From Immundisolibacter cernigliae (GTDB taxonomy: Bacteria; Pseudomonadota; Gammaproteobacteria; Immundisolibacterales; Immundisolibacteraceae), in the NCBI RefSeq assembly GCF_001697225.1, contig NZ_CP014671.1, forward strand, positions 3,100,001 through 3,164,000: a stretch of DNA of 64,000 nt, in the 5' to 3' direction. The number at the start of each line of letters is the position of its first letter. Position 1 is the stretch's first letter. A program made the translations under genes and the position numbers. Below the pieces are notes generated by a model. That model was not told the origin of the DNA, did not search any database, and worked only from the letters and a program-made list of their open reading frames with translations. Shown here piece after piece: positions 15,348 to 24,383 of the stretch.

Positions 15348-17105
15348 ATGACCGATGAGGGCAAGGGACACGGGGTTCAGTGGGATCAGGAGTTCGACTG
15401 GATCGTGGTCGGCAGCGGCGGTGGGGGCATGACATCGGCGCTGACCGCGCATCACCACGGCCTGCGCAGCGTGATCATCGAGAAATCCGCCTACGTCGGC
15501 GGCAGCACCGCGCGATCAGGCGGCTGCGTGTGGATTCCGAACAACTACCTGGCCCTGCACGGCGGCCTGCCGGACAGTGCGCAACTGGCCCGCACCTACA
15601 TGGCCGCCACGGTCGGCGAGCGTACGCCACGCGCGCTGCAGGAGGCTTACCTGAAACATGGCCCGGACATGATCGCCTTTCTGCGCGACCACAGCGCGAT
15701 GCAGTTCGAGTGGAGCCGGGGCTATTCGGACTATTACCCGGAGGCGCCGGGCGGCTTCGCCGATGGCCGGGCGCTGGAGCCGCTGCCCTTCAACGGTCGC
15801 GAACTTGGACCGAACTTCAAGCACCTGCGCCGGCCGGTGATGCTGGGCGTGCGCTACACCTCAATCAGCCTGCGCCGGGTGCAGATCATGGGCGGCCTGC
15901 GCCGGCACTGGAGCGGCCGCCGCCAGTTGCTGCGGACCATCGCCGATACGGCCCGCAACCTGCTGACCGGCAAGGCCATGCTGACGATGGGGCAGGGCAT
16001 TGCCGGGCGTTTGTATTACTCGGTGCTGCGCGCCGGCATCCCGGTGGAGCTGAACACCGCCCTGACGCGGCTGATCCAGGAAGACGGCCGCGTGGTCGGC
16101 GTGGAAGTGATGCGCAACTTCAAGCCACGCCGCTATCGGGCCAGGCGCGGCGTGTTGCTGGCCACGGGCGGCTTTGCCCACAACCAGGCCATGCGCGATC
16201 AGTACCACCCGCAGCCGTCGCAGGCCGCCTGGTCGATCGCGGTCGAGAGTGACACTGGCGACGGCATCCGTGCCGGTCAGGTGGTCGGGGCGCGCGTGGA
16301 CCTGATGGAAGACGCCTGGTGGGGGCCGGTCAGCCAGGTCGGCGCTCAGCGCTATCCGAACTTCAGCGTCACCGAACGCTCGACGCCCGGCGCGATGATG
16401 GTGAACAGCCAGGGCGAGCGCTTCGTGAACGAGGCGGCCCCTTACTCGGACGTCGTGCACCGCATCCATGAGCTGCACAACGGCACGGGCGTGTCGCACG
16501 TGCCGTGCTGGATCATCCTGGACCGGGCCAACCGGGAGTCGTACCTGCTGGGCCTGGCGCCACCGGCGTTGCCCTTGCCGCGCAAGTTCTTCGAGCACGG
16601 CGATTTCTTCAAGGCGCCGACGCTGGAGGCGCTGGCCGGGCAGATCGGCGTGCCGGGCGACAAGCTGGTGGCCTCGGTGCGCAGGTTCAACGCCTATGCG
16701 GAAAGCGGCGTCGATGCCGATTTTCACCGCGGTGAGAGCGCCTACGACCGCATCTTCGGCGACCCGCATTTCCGTAACCCGAACCTGGCGCCGCTGACCA
16801 AGCCGCCGTTTTACGCCGTCAAGCTGTACCCCGGCGACATTGGCACCCGTGGTGGCCTGGTCACCAACGAATTGGCGCAGGTGCTGGATCGCAACGGTAC
16901 CGTTATCGAAGGCCTGTGGGCCACCGGCAACAGCATGGCCTCGGTGATGGGCCATTCCTACCCTGGGCCGGGCGCCACCATCGGGCCGTCCATGACCTTC
17001 GGTTACGTTGCCGCCCTCGCAGCCGCCGGCAAGATCAGTGCCTCGATGCCGGCCGCAGGCGATGCGGCAACGGTCGACGCCGGTCAGGCCGGCGTCAGTT
17101 CGTAA
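15348..17105 (+). CDS. KstD-like FAD-dependent dehydrogenase (fumarate reductase/3-ketosteroid dehydrogenase family)
   Basis: This 585-residue flavoprotein has an N-terminal Rossmann FAD motif (VVGSGGGGMTSA, about 20-31), ARSGGCVWIPNN (about 55-66), and the C-terminal FAD block with LWATGNSMASVMGHSYPGPG and ATIGPSMTFGYVAALAAAGK split across about 525-565. The last block is characteristic of 3-ketosteroid-delta1-dehydrogenases and relatives, which introduce C=C bonds next to a carbonyl. ATG 15348 is preceded by GGGGAGGA. It is divergent from the oxygenase operon and probably shares its regulation. It could dehydrogenate a ring ketone in the same pathway. The substrate is unknown; an acyl- or ring-desaturating role is inferred. 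Confidence 0.87.
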   Translation: MTDEGKGHGVQWDQEFDWIVVGSGGGGMTSALTAHHHGLRSVIIEKSAYVGGSTARSGGCVWIPNNYLALHGGLPDSAQLARTYMAATVGERTPRALQEAYLKHGPDMIAFLRDHSAMQFEWSRGYSDYYPEAPGGFADGRALEPLPFNGRELGPNFKHLRRPVMLGVRYTSISLRRVQIMGGLRRHWSGRRQLLRTIADTARNLLTGKAMLTMGQGIAGRLYYSVLRAGIPVELNTALTRLIQEDGRVVGVEVMRNFKPRRYRARRGVLLATGGFAHNQAMRDQYHPQPSQAAWSIAVESDTGDGIRAGQVVGARVDLMEDAWWGPVSQVGAQRYPNFSVTERSTPGAMMVNSQGERFVNEAAPYSDVVHRIHELHNGTGVSHVPCWIILDRANRESYLLGLAPPALPLPRKFFEHGDFFKAPTLEALAGQIGVPGDKLVASVRRFNAYAESGVDADFHRGESAYDRIFGDPHFRNPNLAPLTKPPFYAVKLYPGDIGTRGGLVTNELAQVLDRNGTVIEGLWATGNSMASVMGHSYPGPGATIGPSMTFGYVAALAAAGKISASMPAAGDAATVDAGQAGVSS

Positions 17106-17539
17106 ACCTGGTACTCGATGCCGCCAGGCACGACCCGGCCTTCGCCCACGGCCAGCGTGTGGTTCAACCACTGATAGCGCGCGTCGCCGGTTTCGAAGCG
17201 CAGCTGGGTGATCAGGTAAAGCTCGCCGAAGCGGGTCTCGCCGCGGCTGGCGATCGCCTGGCCGAAGCGGGCACTCATCTCCAGAAACCCGCCGTAGGTG
17301 ACGTAGATGTTCGCGCCGTCGTCGGTTTCGAGCACGATCCGCACATCCACGCGGCCCATGCCGCCCTGGTCCACCAGTATCCAGTCGGCGCCGCTGGCAT
17401 GAATCCGGCCTTTCAGGCGCTCGCCATCGAAGGCGCCGCCGGTGATGTTGGCCACCATGCGTTGCCCGGTCGGCGTGGGGCCGACCTCGATCGGCGCCGC
17501 GACATCGACGTTGAAGCGCATCAGCGCGGTCAGGTGCAT
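17084..17539 (-). CDS. DUF3237-family protein
   Basis: This is a 151-residue protein with the DUF3237 pattern: an N-terminal VDVAAPIEVGPTPTGQRMVA, then GGAFDGERLKGRI, GADWILVDQGG, RIVLETDDGANIYVTYGG and a final RYQWLNHTLAVGEGR. The fold is a small lipocalin-like barrel; the function of the family is not established. A strong ribosome binding site (GGGAGGAG) precedes ATG 17539. Its 3' end overlaps the 3' end of the convergent flavoprotein gene by 22 bases, a tight tail-to-tail arrangement. DUF3237 genes often accompany aromatic or steroid degradation genes, as here. Confidence 0.85.
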   Translation of the reverse strand: MHLTALMRFNVDVAAPIEVGPTPTGQRMVANITGGAFDGERLKGRIHASGADWILVDQGGMGRVDVRIVLETDDGANIYVTYGGFLEMSARFGQAIASRGETRFGELYLITQLRFETGDARYQWLNHTLAVGEGRVVPGGIEYQVYELTPA

Positions 17540-17594
17540 ATCGACTCCTCCCGGGTAGTCGCGGCTCGACGCCGCTGTTGTGGCCCGCTTCGAA

Positions 17595-18077
<483 letters not shown>

Positions 18078-18369
18078 GGGGACGCCTCCTGGGCGGGAGT
18101 TGATCGTCAGGGTGGTTGCCGCCGGCCGCCGTCATCTGGGCGGTCGAGCCGCTCCTGCTGCGGCAGGCACTCAAGCAGGTCGGCTGTCGCCACCGCGGCC
18201 ATGTCCGATAGTACGGCTGGAGCCTGCGCCGCGCATGCAGCTGCCCGTGTTGCGGCCCTTGCCGATCGAGGCCGGCGGCCGCAGCGGGGCTTGGTGGGCC
18301 GTTCATGCGCTGTGGCATGATTGATCCGCACACCCCCTGTCTCTCATCGACCCGCCCCGCCGACCCAGC

Positions 18370-18702
18370 ATGACCGTGCGGCCCCGCCAAGTCTTGCCGA
18401 AGTACCTGTCGCTGCTGCTGGCCTTGTTGCTGGTGGCGTTGCAGACGGGCGGCATGCTGCACGCGCTGGGCCATCTGTCGCACGAGCAGCGGACCGACTC
18501 GCCGGTGGTGCCGCAGCATGCGGTGTGCGTGCTGTGCGTGGCGTATGTCGGCCACGATGGCGCACTGGCGCCGGCGCCGCCGGCGGTCATTTCCCTGGGC
18601 ACGGCCGCGCCGGCACCGGTCGCGCTGCGGTCCCACGTTTTCCTTCCTCCTGTTGCTCTCCCGTATCAGGTTCGCGCGCCGCCGGCATCGGTCGTCGTCT
18701 GA
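18370..18702 (+). CDS. Small membrane-anchored or secreted Cys/His protein (DUF2946-like)
   Basis: This 110-residue protein has a basic start and a hydrophobic segment (LSLLLALLLVALQTGG, about 13-28), probably a signal or membrane anchor. It then has a metal-ligand-rich region HALGHLSHEQ and QHAVCVLCVAYVGHDG (H, C, C, H) in about residues 31-64, and a low-complexity Ala/Pro tail. This pattern recalls DUF2946 proteins found in metal-uptake or metal-resistance operons. It is the first gene of a run with an outer-membrane barrel, a metal-binding protein and a permease, so a metal-related envelope role is likely but unproven. Family assignment is tentative. The 292 bases upstream (18078-18369) show no convincing gene. 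Confidence 0.65.
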   Translation: MTVRPRQVLPKYLSLLLALLLVALQTGGMLHALGHLSHEQRTDSPVVPQHAVCVLCVAYVGHDGALAPAPPAVISLGTAAPAPVALRSHVFLPPVALPYQVRAPPASVVV

Positions 18703-18771
18703 AACCTGATCGGCAGCCATCGGCCGCCGCGACCAATGGCCCGTTTGTCGGGCCGTCACGGGAGTGTTTCC

Positions 18772-20145
18772 ATGTTCCATCGTCTGTTGCTTGCAGCAGG
18801 TCTTGCTGTTGCGCTGGCGAGTCCTGCCCGGGCCGCATCGCCGGATGAAATAGCCGCCCTGCGGGCCGAGTTCGAAAGCAAATTCCAGTCCCTTCAGGCC
18901 GACTACGAGGCGCGCCTGAAAGCGCTCGAGAGCCGCGTGCAGACGGCCGAAATCAAGGCCGACAACGCCCAGCAGGATGCCGCCGCGAATGCCGGTCCAC
19001 CGCCGGTCTCGTCCAGCGCCTTCAATCCCGATATTTCGCTGATCCTGCAGGGTGCCTACATCGACCGCGCCGGGGGCGAGCGGCCGATCAGCGGCTTTTT
19101 GCCGGCCGACGAGCATGCGCACGGCGAGCGCGGCTTCACCCTGGACCACACCGAGGTGGTGATCAGCGCCAACGTCGATCCCTACTCGCGCGCCCTGGTC
19201 AATCTGGCGCTGGCGGACGACGAGGTCGAGGTCGAGGAAGCCTGGTTCCAGACCCTGCGTCTGGGCCACGGCCTGACGGTCAAGGGCGGCCGCTTCCGGT
19301 CCGGCATCGGCTACCAGAACGAACGCCACCCGCACGCCTGGGACTTTGCCGACAACAGCCTGATGTACTCGGCGCTGTTCGGCGAAGCACTGAAACAGGA
19401 CGGCCTGCAACTGCGCTGGCTGGCGCCGACTGAGCTGTTCCTGGAACTGGGCGCCGAGGTGGCCAAGGGGCAGTTCTTTCCCGGCTCGGATGGCGGCGCT
19501 GACAAGAACGGCGCCGGCGCCTGGGCCGCTTTTGCCCATGTCGGTGGCGATGTCGGTGTCGCGCATTCCTGGCGCGCGGGTCTGTCGTACCTGCGCGCAT
19601 CGCCGCGGGAGCGCGAGGGCTTCCTGGACGACATCAACGACTTCGAGGCGCTGACGGCGTTCTCGGGCCGGTCCAGTGCCTGGCTGGCCGACTTCGTCTG
19701 GAAATGGGCGCCGGACGGCAACCCCAGGCAGCGCAACTTCATCTTCGCGGCAGAGTATTTCGATCGCGACGAGGACGGGGACCTGCTGTGCCGGGACGAT
19801 TCCGCAGCGGGCGGCGCCTGCCTGGGTCTGACCGACCGTTACGCCAGCGCCCAGTCGGGCGGCTACGCGCAGGCCATCTATCAGTTCATGCCGCGCTGGC
19901 GCACGGGCCTGCGCTATGACCGGCTGGATGGGGGTTCGGTGGATTTCGGGACCAACGGGGCGTTCTTCGAGGCAGTGGATTTCGATCCGAGCCGCTGGAG
20001 CCTGATGACCGACTACTCGCCGTCGGAGTTCTCGCGCTTCCGGTTGCAGTTCGCCCGCGACAAGTCGTTCGAGGGTGATCCCGACAACCAAGTCATCCTG
20101 CAATACATCCTGAGCATCGGCGCGCACGGCGCCCACAAATTCTGA
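18772..20145 (+). CDS. Outer-membrane beta-barrel protein (porin-like) of the metal-uptake locus
   Basis: This is a 457-residue protein beginning with a clear signal peptide (MFHRLLLAAGLAVALASPARA, cleavage after residue 21). A coiled coil follows (about 24-65, with DEIAALRAEFESKFQSLQAD and LKALESRVQTAEIKADNAQ). The rest is rich in alternating aromatic/polar beta strands and ends in F (AHGAHKF), typical of an outer-membrane barrel. ATG 18772 was chosen over an upstream ATG at 18736 because the signal peptide and a GGGAG ribosome binding site fit it. It is 12 bases upstream of the metal-binding protein gene, so it probably lets metal ions or their complexes through the outer membrane. The specificity is unknown. 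Confidence 0.8.
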   Translation: MFHRLLLAAGLAVALASPARAASPDEIAALRAEFESKFQSLQADYEARLKALESRVQTAEIKADNAQQDAAANAGPPPVSSSAFNPDISLILQGAYIDRAGGERPISGFLPADEHAHGERGFTLDHTEVVISANVDPYSRALVNLALADDEVEVEEAWFQTLRLGHGLTVKGGRFRSGIGYQNERHPHAWDFADNSLMYSALFGEALKQDGLQLRWLAPTELFLELGAEVAKGQFFPGSDGGADKNGAGAWAAFAHVGGDVGVAHSWRAGLSYLRASPREREGFLDDINDFEALTAFSGRSSAWLADFVWKWAPDGNPRQRNFIFAAEYFDRDEDGDLLCRDDSAAGGACLGLTDRYASAQSGGYAQAIYQFMPRWRTGLRYDRLDGGSVDFGTNGAFFEAVDFDPSRWSLMTDYSPSEFSRFRLQFARDKSFEGDPDNQVILQYILSIGAHGAHKF

Positions 20146-20157
20146 AGGAGTTGCCCG

Positions 20158-21060
20158 ATGAAATCCTTGTTCGTCTTCGTTCTGACTGCTTTTTTTCTGG
20201 CCGCGCCAGCGGCCAACGCGGCGCTTAATGTGTTGACCTGCGAGCCCGAATGGGCCGCGCTGACCCAGGAACTGGCCGGCGACCTGGCGCAGGTCAGTTC
20301 GGCGACCACGGCGCTGCAGGACCCGCACCGCATTCAGGCGCGGCCCTCGCTGCTGGCCAAGGCGCGGCGGGCCGATCTGCTGATCTGCACCGGCGCCGAG
20401 TTGGAGATGGGCTGGCTACCGCTGCTGCAGCGCGAGGCCGGCAATGCGCGCATCCAGCCCGGCCAGCCGGGTTATTTCGAAGCGGCGCGCTTTGCCCGCA
20501 TCATCGAGCGGCCCACGGCGCTCGATCGCGCACAGGGCGACGTCCACGCCAGCGGCAACCCGCACCTGCATCTGGACCCGCGCAACATTGCCCGGGTAGC
20601 CGACGGTTTGACCAAGCGCCTGGCGGACCTGGACCCTGTAAACGGGGCCCGCTATGCGCAGCGCAACACGGACTTTCAGAGCCGCTGGACGGCGGCCATG
20701 GCGCGCTGGGAACAGCAGGGCGCGCGCCTGCGGGGCGCGCCGGTGGTGGTGCATCACCGTAACCTGAGTTACCTCGCCGACTGGCTGGGGCTGCAGGTGA
20801 TCGGCGAGCTGGAGCCCAGGCCCGGCATGGAGCCGACCGCCGGCCACCTTGCCGAATTGCTGGAAACGCTCAAGGCGACGCCGGCGCGGATGGTATTGCG
20901 CACCGCTTACGAGTCGCCCAAGGCCTCCGAATGGCTGGCCAGTCGGGCCACTATCCCGGCGCTGGAACTGCCCTATACCGTCGGCGGCTCGCCGGGCGCG
21001 AAGGATCTGTTCGGCCTGTTCGACGATACCCTCAGTCGCCTGCAGCAGTCCGCGCCATGA
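20158..21060 (+). CDS. ZnuA/TroA-like metal ABC transporter substrate-binding protein
   Basis: This is a 300-residue periplasmic protein of the cluster A-I (ZnuA/TroA) family with a signal peptide (MKSLFVFVLTAFFLAAPAAN, residues 1-20 or so). Candidate metal ligands are H57 (DPHRIQ), H136/H138 (GNPHLHLDP), H199/H200 (VVVHHRN) and an acidic residue near the C-terminus. The long His-rich loop of many ZnuA proteins is absent, so specificity could be zinc or manganese. The stop overlaps the permease ATG (ATGA), showing translational coupling. Confidence 0.88.
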   Translation: MKSLFVFVLTAFFLAAPAANAALNVLTCEPEWAALTQELAGDLAQVSSATTALQDPHRIQARPSLLAKARRADLLICTGAELEMGWLPLLQREAGNARIQPGQPGYFEAARFARIIERPTALDRAQGDVHASGNPHLHLDPRNIARVADGLTKRLADLDPVNGARYAQRNTDFQSRWTAAMARWEQQGARLRGAPVVVHHRNLSYLADWLGLQVIGELEPRPGMEPTAGHLAELLETLKATPARMVLRTAYESPKASEWLASRATIPALELPYTVGGSPGAKDLFGLFDDTLSRLQQSAP

Positions 21061-21812
21061 CCCTCGACGGACTCGAGCCCACCATCCTGCTGCCGGCGAT
21101 GGCGGCGGGACTGCTGGTGCTGGTCAGCCATGTGCCGCTGGGCATGGAGGTGCTGCGCCGGGGGATCATCTTCATCGATCTGGCCATCGCCCAGATCGCG
21201 GGTCTGGGCATCGTCATTGCGAGCACGCTCGGCTTCGAGGTGAACGGTTGGCGCACCCAGCTCAGCGCGGTGATCGCCGCCCTGGCCGGCGCGCTGTGCC
21301 TGCGCTGGATGGAGAAGAAAAACCCGGATCATCTGGAGGCGGTGATCGGCGTCAGCTTCGTGGCGGCGGCCTGCGCAGCCATCGTGTTGATGAGCCACGA
21401 CCCGCACGCCGGCGAGCACCTGCAGGAGCTGCTGGTGGGACAGATCCTGTGGACCACCTGGGCCGGCCTGCTGCCGCTGGCGCTGGTCACGGCCGGCGTG
21501 TTGGCAGGCTGGTTCGGCTGCAATCTGAAAGCCTCGCCGCTCGGTTTCTACCTTCTGTTCGCGCTCACCATCACGGCTTCGGTGCAGGTGGTCGGCGTGT
21601 ACCTGGTGTTCGCCAGCCTGATCGTGCCGGCGCTGGCCGCGGCGGGGCGGCTGTGGCGCGCCTACGCGGTCGGCGTCGCCGGCTATGGGCTGGGCCTGCT
21701 GGTGTCGGGATTGTTCGATCTGCCGGCCGGGGCGGCCATCGTATTGATGCTGGTGGTTGTGGCGGTGCTGGCCGGCGGGCTGGCGCGCGCCAGCAATCGA
21801 ACGCCGTCCTGA
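21057..21812 (+). CDS. ZnuB-like metal ABC transporter permease
   Basis: This is a 251-residue integral membrane protein of the ABC-3 family with about seven hydrophobic segments. Family blocks are GIIFIDLAIAQIAGLGIVIA (about 37-56), VGVSFVAAACAAIVLMSH-type segments, GQILWTTWAGLLPLAL, and the VQVVGVYLVFASLIVPALAA coupling-helix region. It overlaps the binding-protein gene by four bases. No matching ATPase (ZnuC) gene follows; the next gene is on the opposite strand. The transporter must use an ATPase encoded elsewhere, or the operon has lost it. Confidence 0.87.
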   Translation: MTLDGLEPTILLPAMAAGLLVLVSHVPLGMEVLRRGIIFIDLAIAQIAGLGIVIASTLGFEVNGWRTQLSAVIAALAGALCLRWMEKKNPDHLEAVIGVSFVAAACAAIVLMSHDPHAGEHLQELLVGQILWTTWAGLLPLALVTAGVLAGWFGCNLKASPLGFYLLFALTITASVQVVGVYLVFASLIVPALAAAGRLWRAYAVGVAGYGLGLLVSGLFDLPAGAAIVLMLVVVAVLAGGLARASNRTPS

Positions 21813-21842
21813 ACGACGGGGCGGTCCGGCGCGCGATGTCGG

Positions 21843-23114
21843 TCAGCCGCTGCGCTTCAATTTGACGCCGATGCGCGCCACCCGCACGACGTTGCCTTGG
21901 GTCTGCACGATCTCGACCGGGTAGTTGCCCAGCAGCAGGCTGGTGGCCGGCGTGGGGATGTCCTCCAGGTGCTCCAGGATGGCGCCGTTCAGGGTCTTGG
22001 CGTCGCTCAGGGGCAGATCCCAGCCCATGGTGCGGTTCAGTTCCCGCACGCTGGCGCTGCCGGCCACCAGACAGGAGCCGTCCGGTTGCGGGTGCACGTC
22101 GGTTTTGACTGCCGTCGGTGTGTCGGTGAACTCGCCGATGATCTCGCCCAGGATGTCCTCGACCGTGACCAGGCCGACCGTGTCGCCGTACTCGTTGACC
22201 ACCAGCGCCAGGCGCTCGTGTCCGGTCTGGAACTGCAGCAACTGCTGGGTCAGCGCAGTGCCTTCTGGCACGTAGTACGGCTCCTGCAGCAGGGTCTGCA
22301 GGCGCTGTGCGTCGAACGCGTTGTCGGCCAACAGGTGCATCACGCGGCGCAGGTGCAGCATGCCCAGCACCTGGTCGAGCGAGCCGCGACATACCGGCAG
22401 GCGGGTATGAGGGCTGTTGCGCAGCTGTTCAAGCAGGTCCGGCCAACTGTCATCAAGGTCCAGATAACGCACCTCGTTGCGGTGCACCATCACGTCCTCG
22501 ACCACGACGCTTTCAAGGTCCAGGATGCGCAGCAGCATGCCGCGATGACGGGGTGAGAAATGATGCCCGGCCTCGAACAGCAGGCTGCGCAACTCCTCGC
22601 GACCCAGCGCATCGGGCGTGGCGTCGCCGGTGCGCACCCCCAGCAGGCGCAGTACGCCGTTGGCGACAAAATTCACGCTGACCACGATCGGCAGCAACAC
22701 CGACATCAGCGCCGACAGCGCGTAGGCGGCCGGAAATCCGACCCGCTCAGGGTGCAATGCGGCCAGTGTCTTGGGGGCGACCTCACCAAAGATGAGTGCA
22801 AAGATGGTCAGCAGCCCGGCCATCAGCGCGATGGCTCCATCGCCCCACACCTGCAGGGCGATCAGCGTGGCAGCGCTGGAGGCCAGGATGTCGCAGAAGT
22901 TGTTGCCCAGCTGCACCAGGCCGATGAAACGGTCAGGCTGACGCAGCAGTGCGTCTGCGCGGCGGGCACCGGGGTGGCCGGCGCGCACCAGATGTCGCAA
23001 GCGATAGCGGTTAAGGGACAGCAGCGCCGTTTCGGCGGCGGCAAACAGGCCCGATAACAGAACCAGCCCAATCAGCGCCGCAATCAGCAGCGCCAGGGGT
23101 AAGTCGTCGTCCAA
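21843..23114 (-). CDS. CNNM/CorC-family transporter (DUF21 plus CBS pair plus CorC_HlyC domain)
   Basis: This is a 423-residue protein with an N-terminal DUF21 membrane domain (four hydrophobic segments, about 1-150; SGLFAAAETALLSLNRYRLR, FGEVAPKTLAALHPERVGF), two CBS domains (about 205-330; EDVMVHRNEVRYLDLDD, VNEYGDTVGLVTVEDILGEI), and a C-terminal CorC/HlyC domain (about 345-420, GSCLVAGSASVRELNRTMGW). Such proteins are linked to magnesium/cobalt export or homeostasis. The only plausible start is TTG 23114, 6 bases past the hemY stop, since no early ATG exists. It is the last gene of the rppH-hemX-hemY run. Confidence 0.88.
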   Translation of the reverse strand: MDDDLPLALLIAALIGLVLLSGLFAAAETALLSLNRYRLRHLVRAGHPGARRADALLRQPDRFIGLVQLGNNFCDILASSAATLIALQVWGDGAIALMAGLLTIFALIFGEVAPKTLAALHPERVGFPAAYALSALMSVLLPIVVSVNFVANGVLRLLGVRTGDATPDALGREELRSLLFEAGHHFSPRHRGMLLRILDLESVVVEDVMVHRNEVRYLDLDDSWPDLLEQLRNSPHTRLPVCRGSLDQVLGMLHLRRVMHLLADNAFDAQRLQTLLQEPYYVPEGTALTQQLLQFQTGHERLALVVNEYGDTVGLVTVEDILGEIIGEFTDTPTAVKTDVHPQPDGSCLVAGSASVRELNRTMGWDLPLSDAKTLNGAILEHLEDIPTPATSLLLGNYPVEIVQTQGNVVRVARIGVKLKRSG

Positions 23115-23120
23115 GCAGGA

Positions 23121-24383
23121 TCAGGCCTCGTGTGGCAGCAAATTGCCCCGATCATTGGCAGCCGGCGCACCGGCTGTCAAGGCGAGGATCGGTGCAGCGG
23201 CCCCATCCACTGTCGACGCGGTGGGCAGCAGGGCCAGGCGCAGGCCGGCGCGGTAGTGGCCCGCCGCCGCCTCGGGCTGCCCGATTTCCTCCAGCAACTG
23301 CGCCACTTCCAGATGGCTCTGGGCAGTCGGTGCCAGCAGCAGGCTGCTGTCGAAGTAGGCCTGCGCCTTGGCCCACAGCCGGACCCGTCGGGCCAGCCTG
23401 CCCAGCGCCAGCAGCAAGGCTGGATCGTCTGGATGCGCCGCCAGCCAGTGCTCGGCAACCGACAACTGGCGCTGCGGATCATCGCCCGCGTAACGGCCGA
23501 AGGCATCCAGGGCTGGCGCGCGCCAGTCCTCGCGCAGCAGCTCGCCGAGCAGTTCCTGCGCCGCCTCGTGGCGCCCGGCCCGCCGCAGTGCCTGCGCGTA
23601 GGCGAGCCGGACTTCGCCGTCCCGGCGCAGTCGCCGCGACAGTTGCGGCCACAGCAAATCCGGTACCTCGCTGTCGGCCAGACGCGCGCAGGCGATTTCG
23701 GCTTCCTGGGACGCGGCCTGCGCCGAATCGATGATGCCGACCCGGCGCAGCCGCGGCAGCAGATCCTGCAGGGTTTGCCAGTCCCGGCGATCGCGCGCCA
23801 GGCGGGCTTCGAGTTCCAGCAGGCGCGGGCTGTCGTGACCGGCCATGGCCTTCAGTGTGGACGCCGCCGCGGTCGCATCGCCTGCATCCAGCTGCGCCCT
23901 GGCTTGCAGGTGGGCAATTGCCAGATGCGCGTGGGGCGCGGCCGCGCGGGCGGCGGCGAACTCGCGCTCGCGGCTGATCGGATCGGCGCGCAGTTGTGCC
24001 AGGTGCGCCAGCGCCAGGGCGTGCAGGGCCGGGGCCACGGTCGCACGCCGGCTGCGCTGGAGCAGTTTTTGCGCTTGCGGGTAATGCCCTTCGAGCAAGG
24101 CCAGGACGCCCGCCGCAAGGTCGGTTTCAGACTGTTCGCGTCGCCGCAGCAGGCGCCGCAGGCGCCGCCGCCACAAGGCCTGGCGGGCCCGGGTGGCGCT
24201 GCCGAGCAGCCAATGCAGCGCGCCGAACAGAAGCGCGGCCAGGAGCAGCGCTACCAGCAAGCTGCGGATCTCGATTCGCCAGTCTCCCCACGCCAGCAGG
24301 AGGTAGCCCGGTTGCCCGGCAACCAGGTTCGCCAGCAGCACGCCCGCCGCGGCCGCCAGCAGCAGCCACAACAGGCGCCTCAT
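23121..24383 (-). CDS. hemY: HemY-like membrane TPR protein
   Basis: This is the proteobacterial HemY of the hemX-hemY pair (not the protoporphyrinogen oxidase of the same name), 420 residues. It has two N-terminal membrane segments (LLWLLLAAAAGVLLANLVAG and RSLLVALLLAALLFGALHWLLG, about 4-22 and 40-61), then TPR-like helices for the rest (QALWRRRLRRLLRRREQSE, LLEGHYPQAQKLLQRS, LARRVRLWAKAQAYFDSSL). The periplasm-side loop PGYLLLAWGDWRIE between the two segments is conserved in the family. The start ATG 24383 overlaps the hemX stop (ATGA). The precise role in heme or envelope metabolism is not settled. Confidence 0.88.
   Translation of the reverse strand: MRRLLWLLLAAAAGVLLANLVAGQPGYLLLAWGDWRIEIRSLLVALLLAALLFGALHWLLGSATRARQALWRRRLRRLLRRREQSETDLAAGVLALLEGHYPQAQKLLQRSRRATVAPALHALALAHLAQLRADPISREREFAAARAAAPHAHLAIAHLQARAQLDAGDATAAASTLKAMAGHDSPRLLELEARLARDRRDWQTLQDLLPRLRRVGIIDSAQAASQEAEIACARLADSEVPDLLWPQLSRRLRRDGEVRLAYAQALRRAGRHEAAQELLGELLREDWRAPALDAFGRYAGDDPQRQLSVAEHWLAAHPDDPALLLALGRLARRVRLWAKAQAYFDSSLLLAPTAQSHLEVAQLLEEIGQPEAAAGHYRAGLRLALLPTASTVDGAAAPILALTAGAPAANDRGNLLPHEA

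Noticed and set aside
18078-18369. Possible small gene or Zur box upstream of the metal-uptake genes
   Set aside because: No frame has a credible start with a ribosome binding site, and no clear Zur palindrome is visible.
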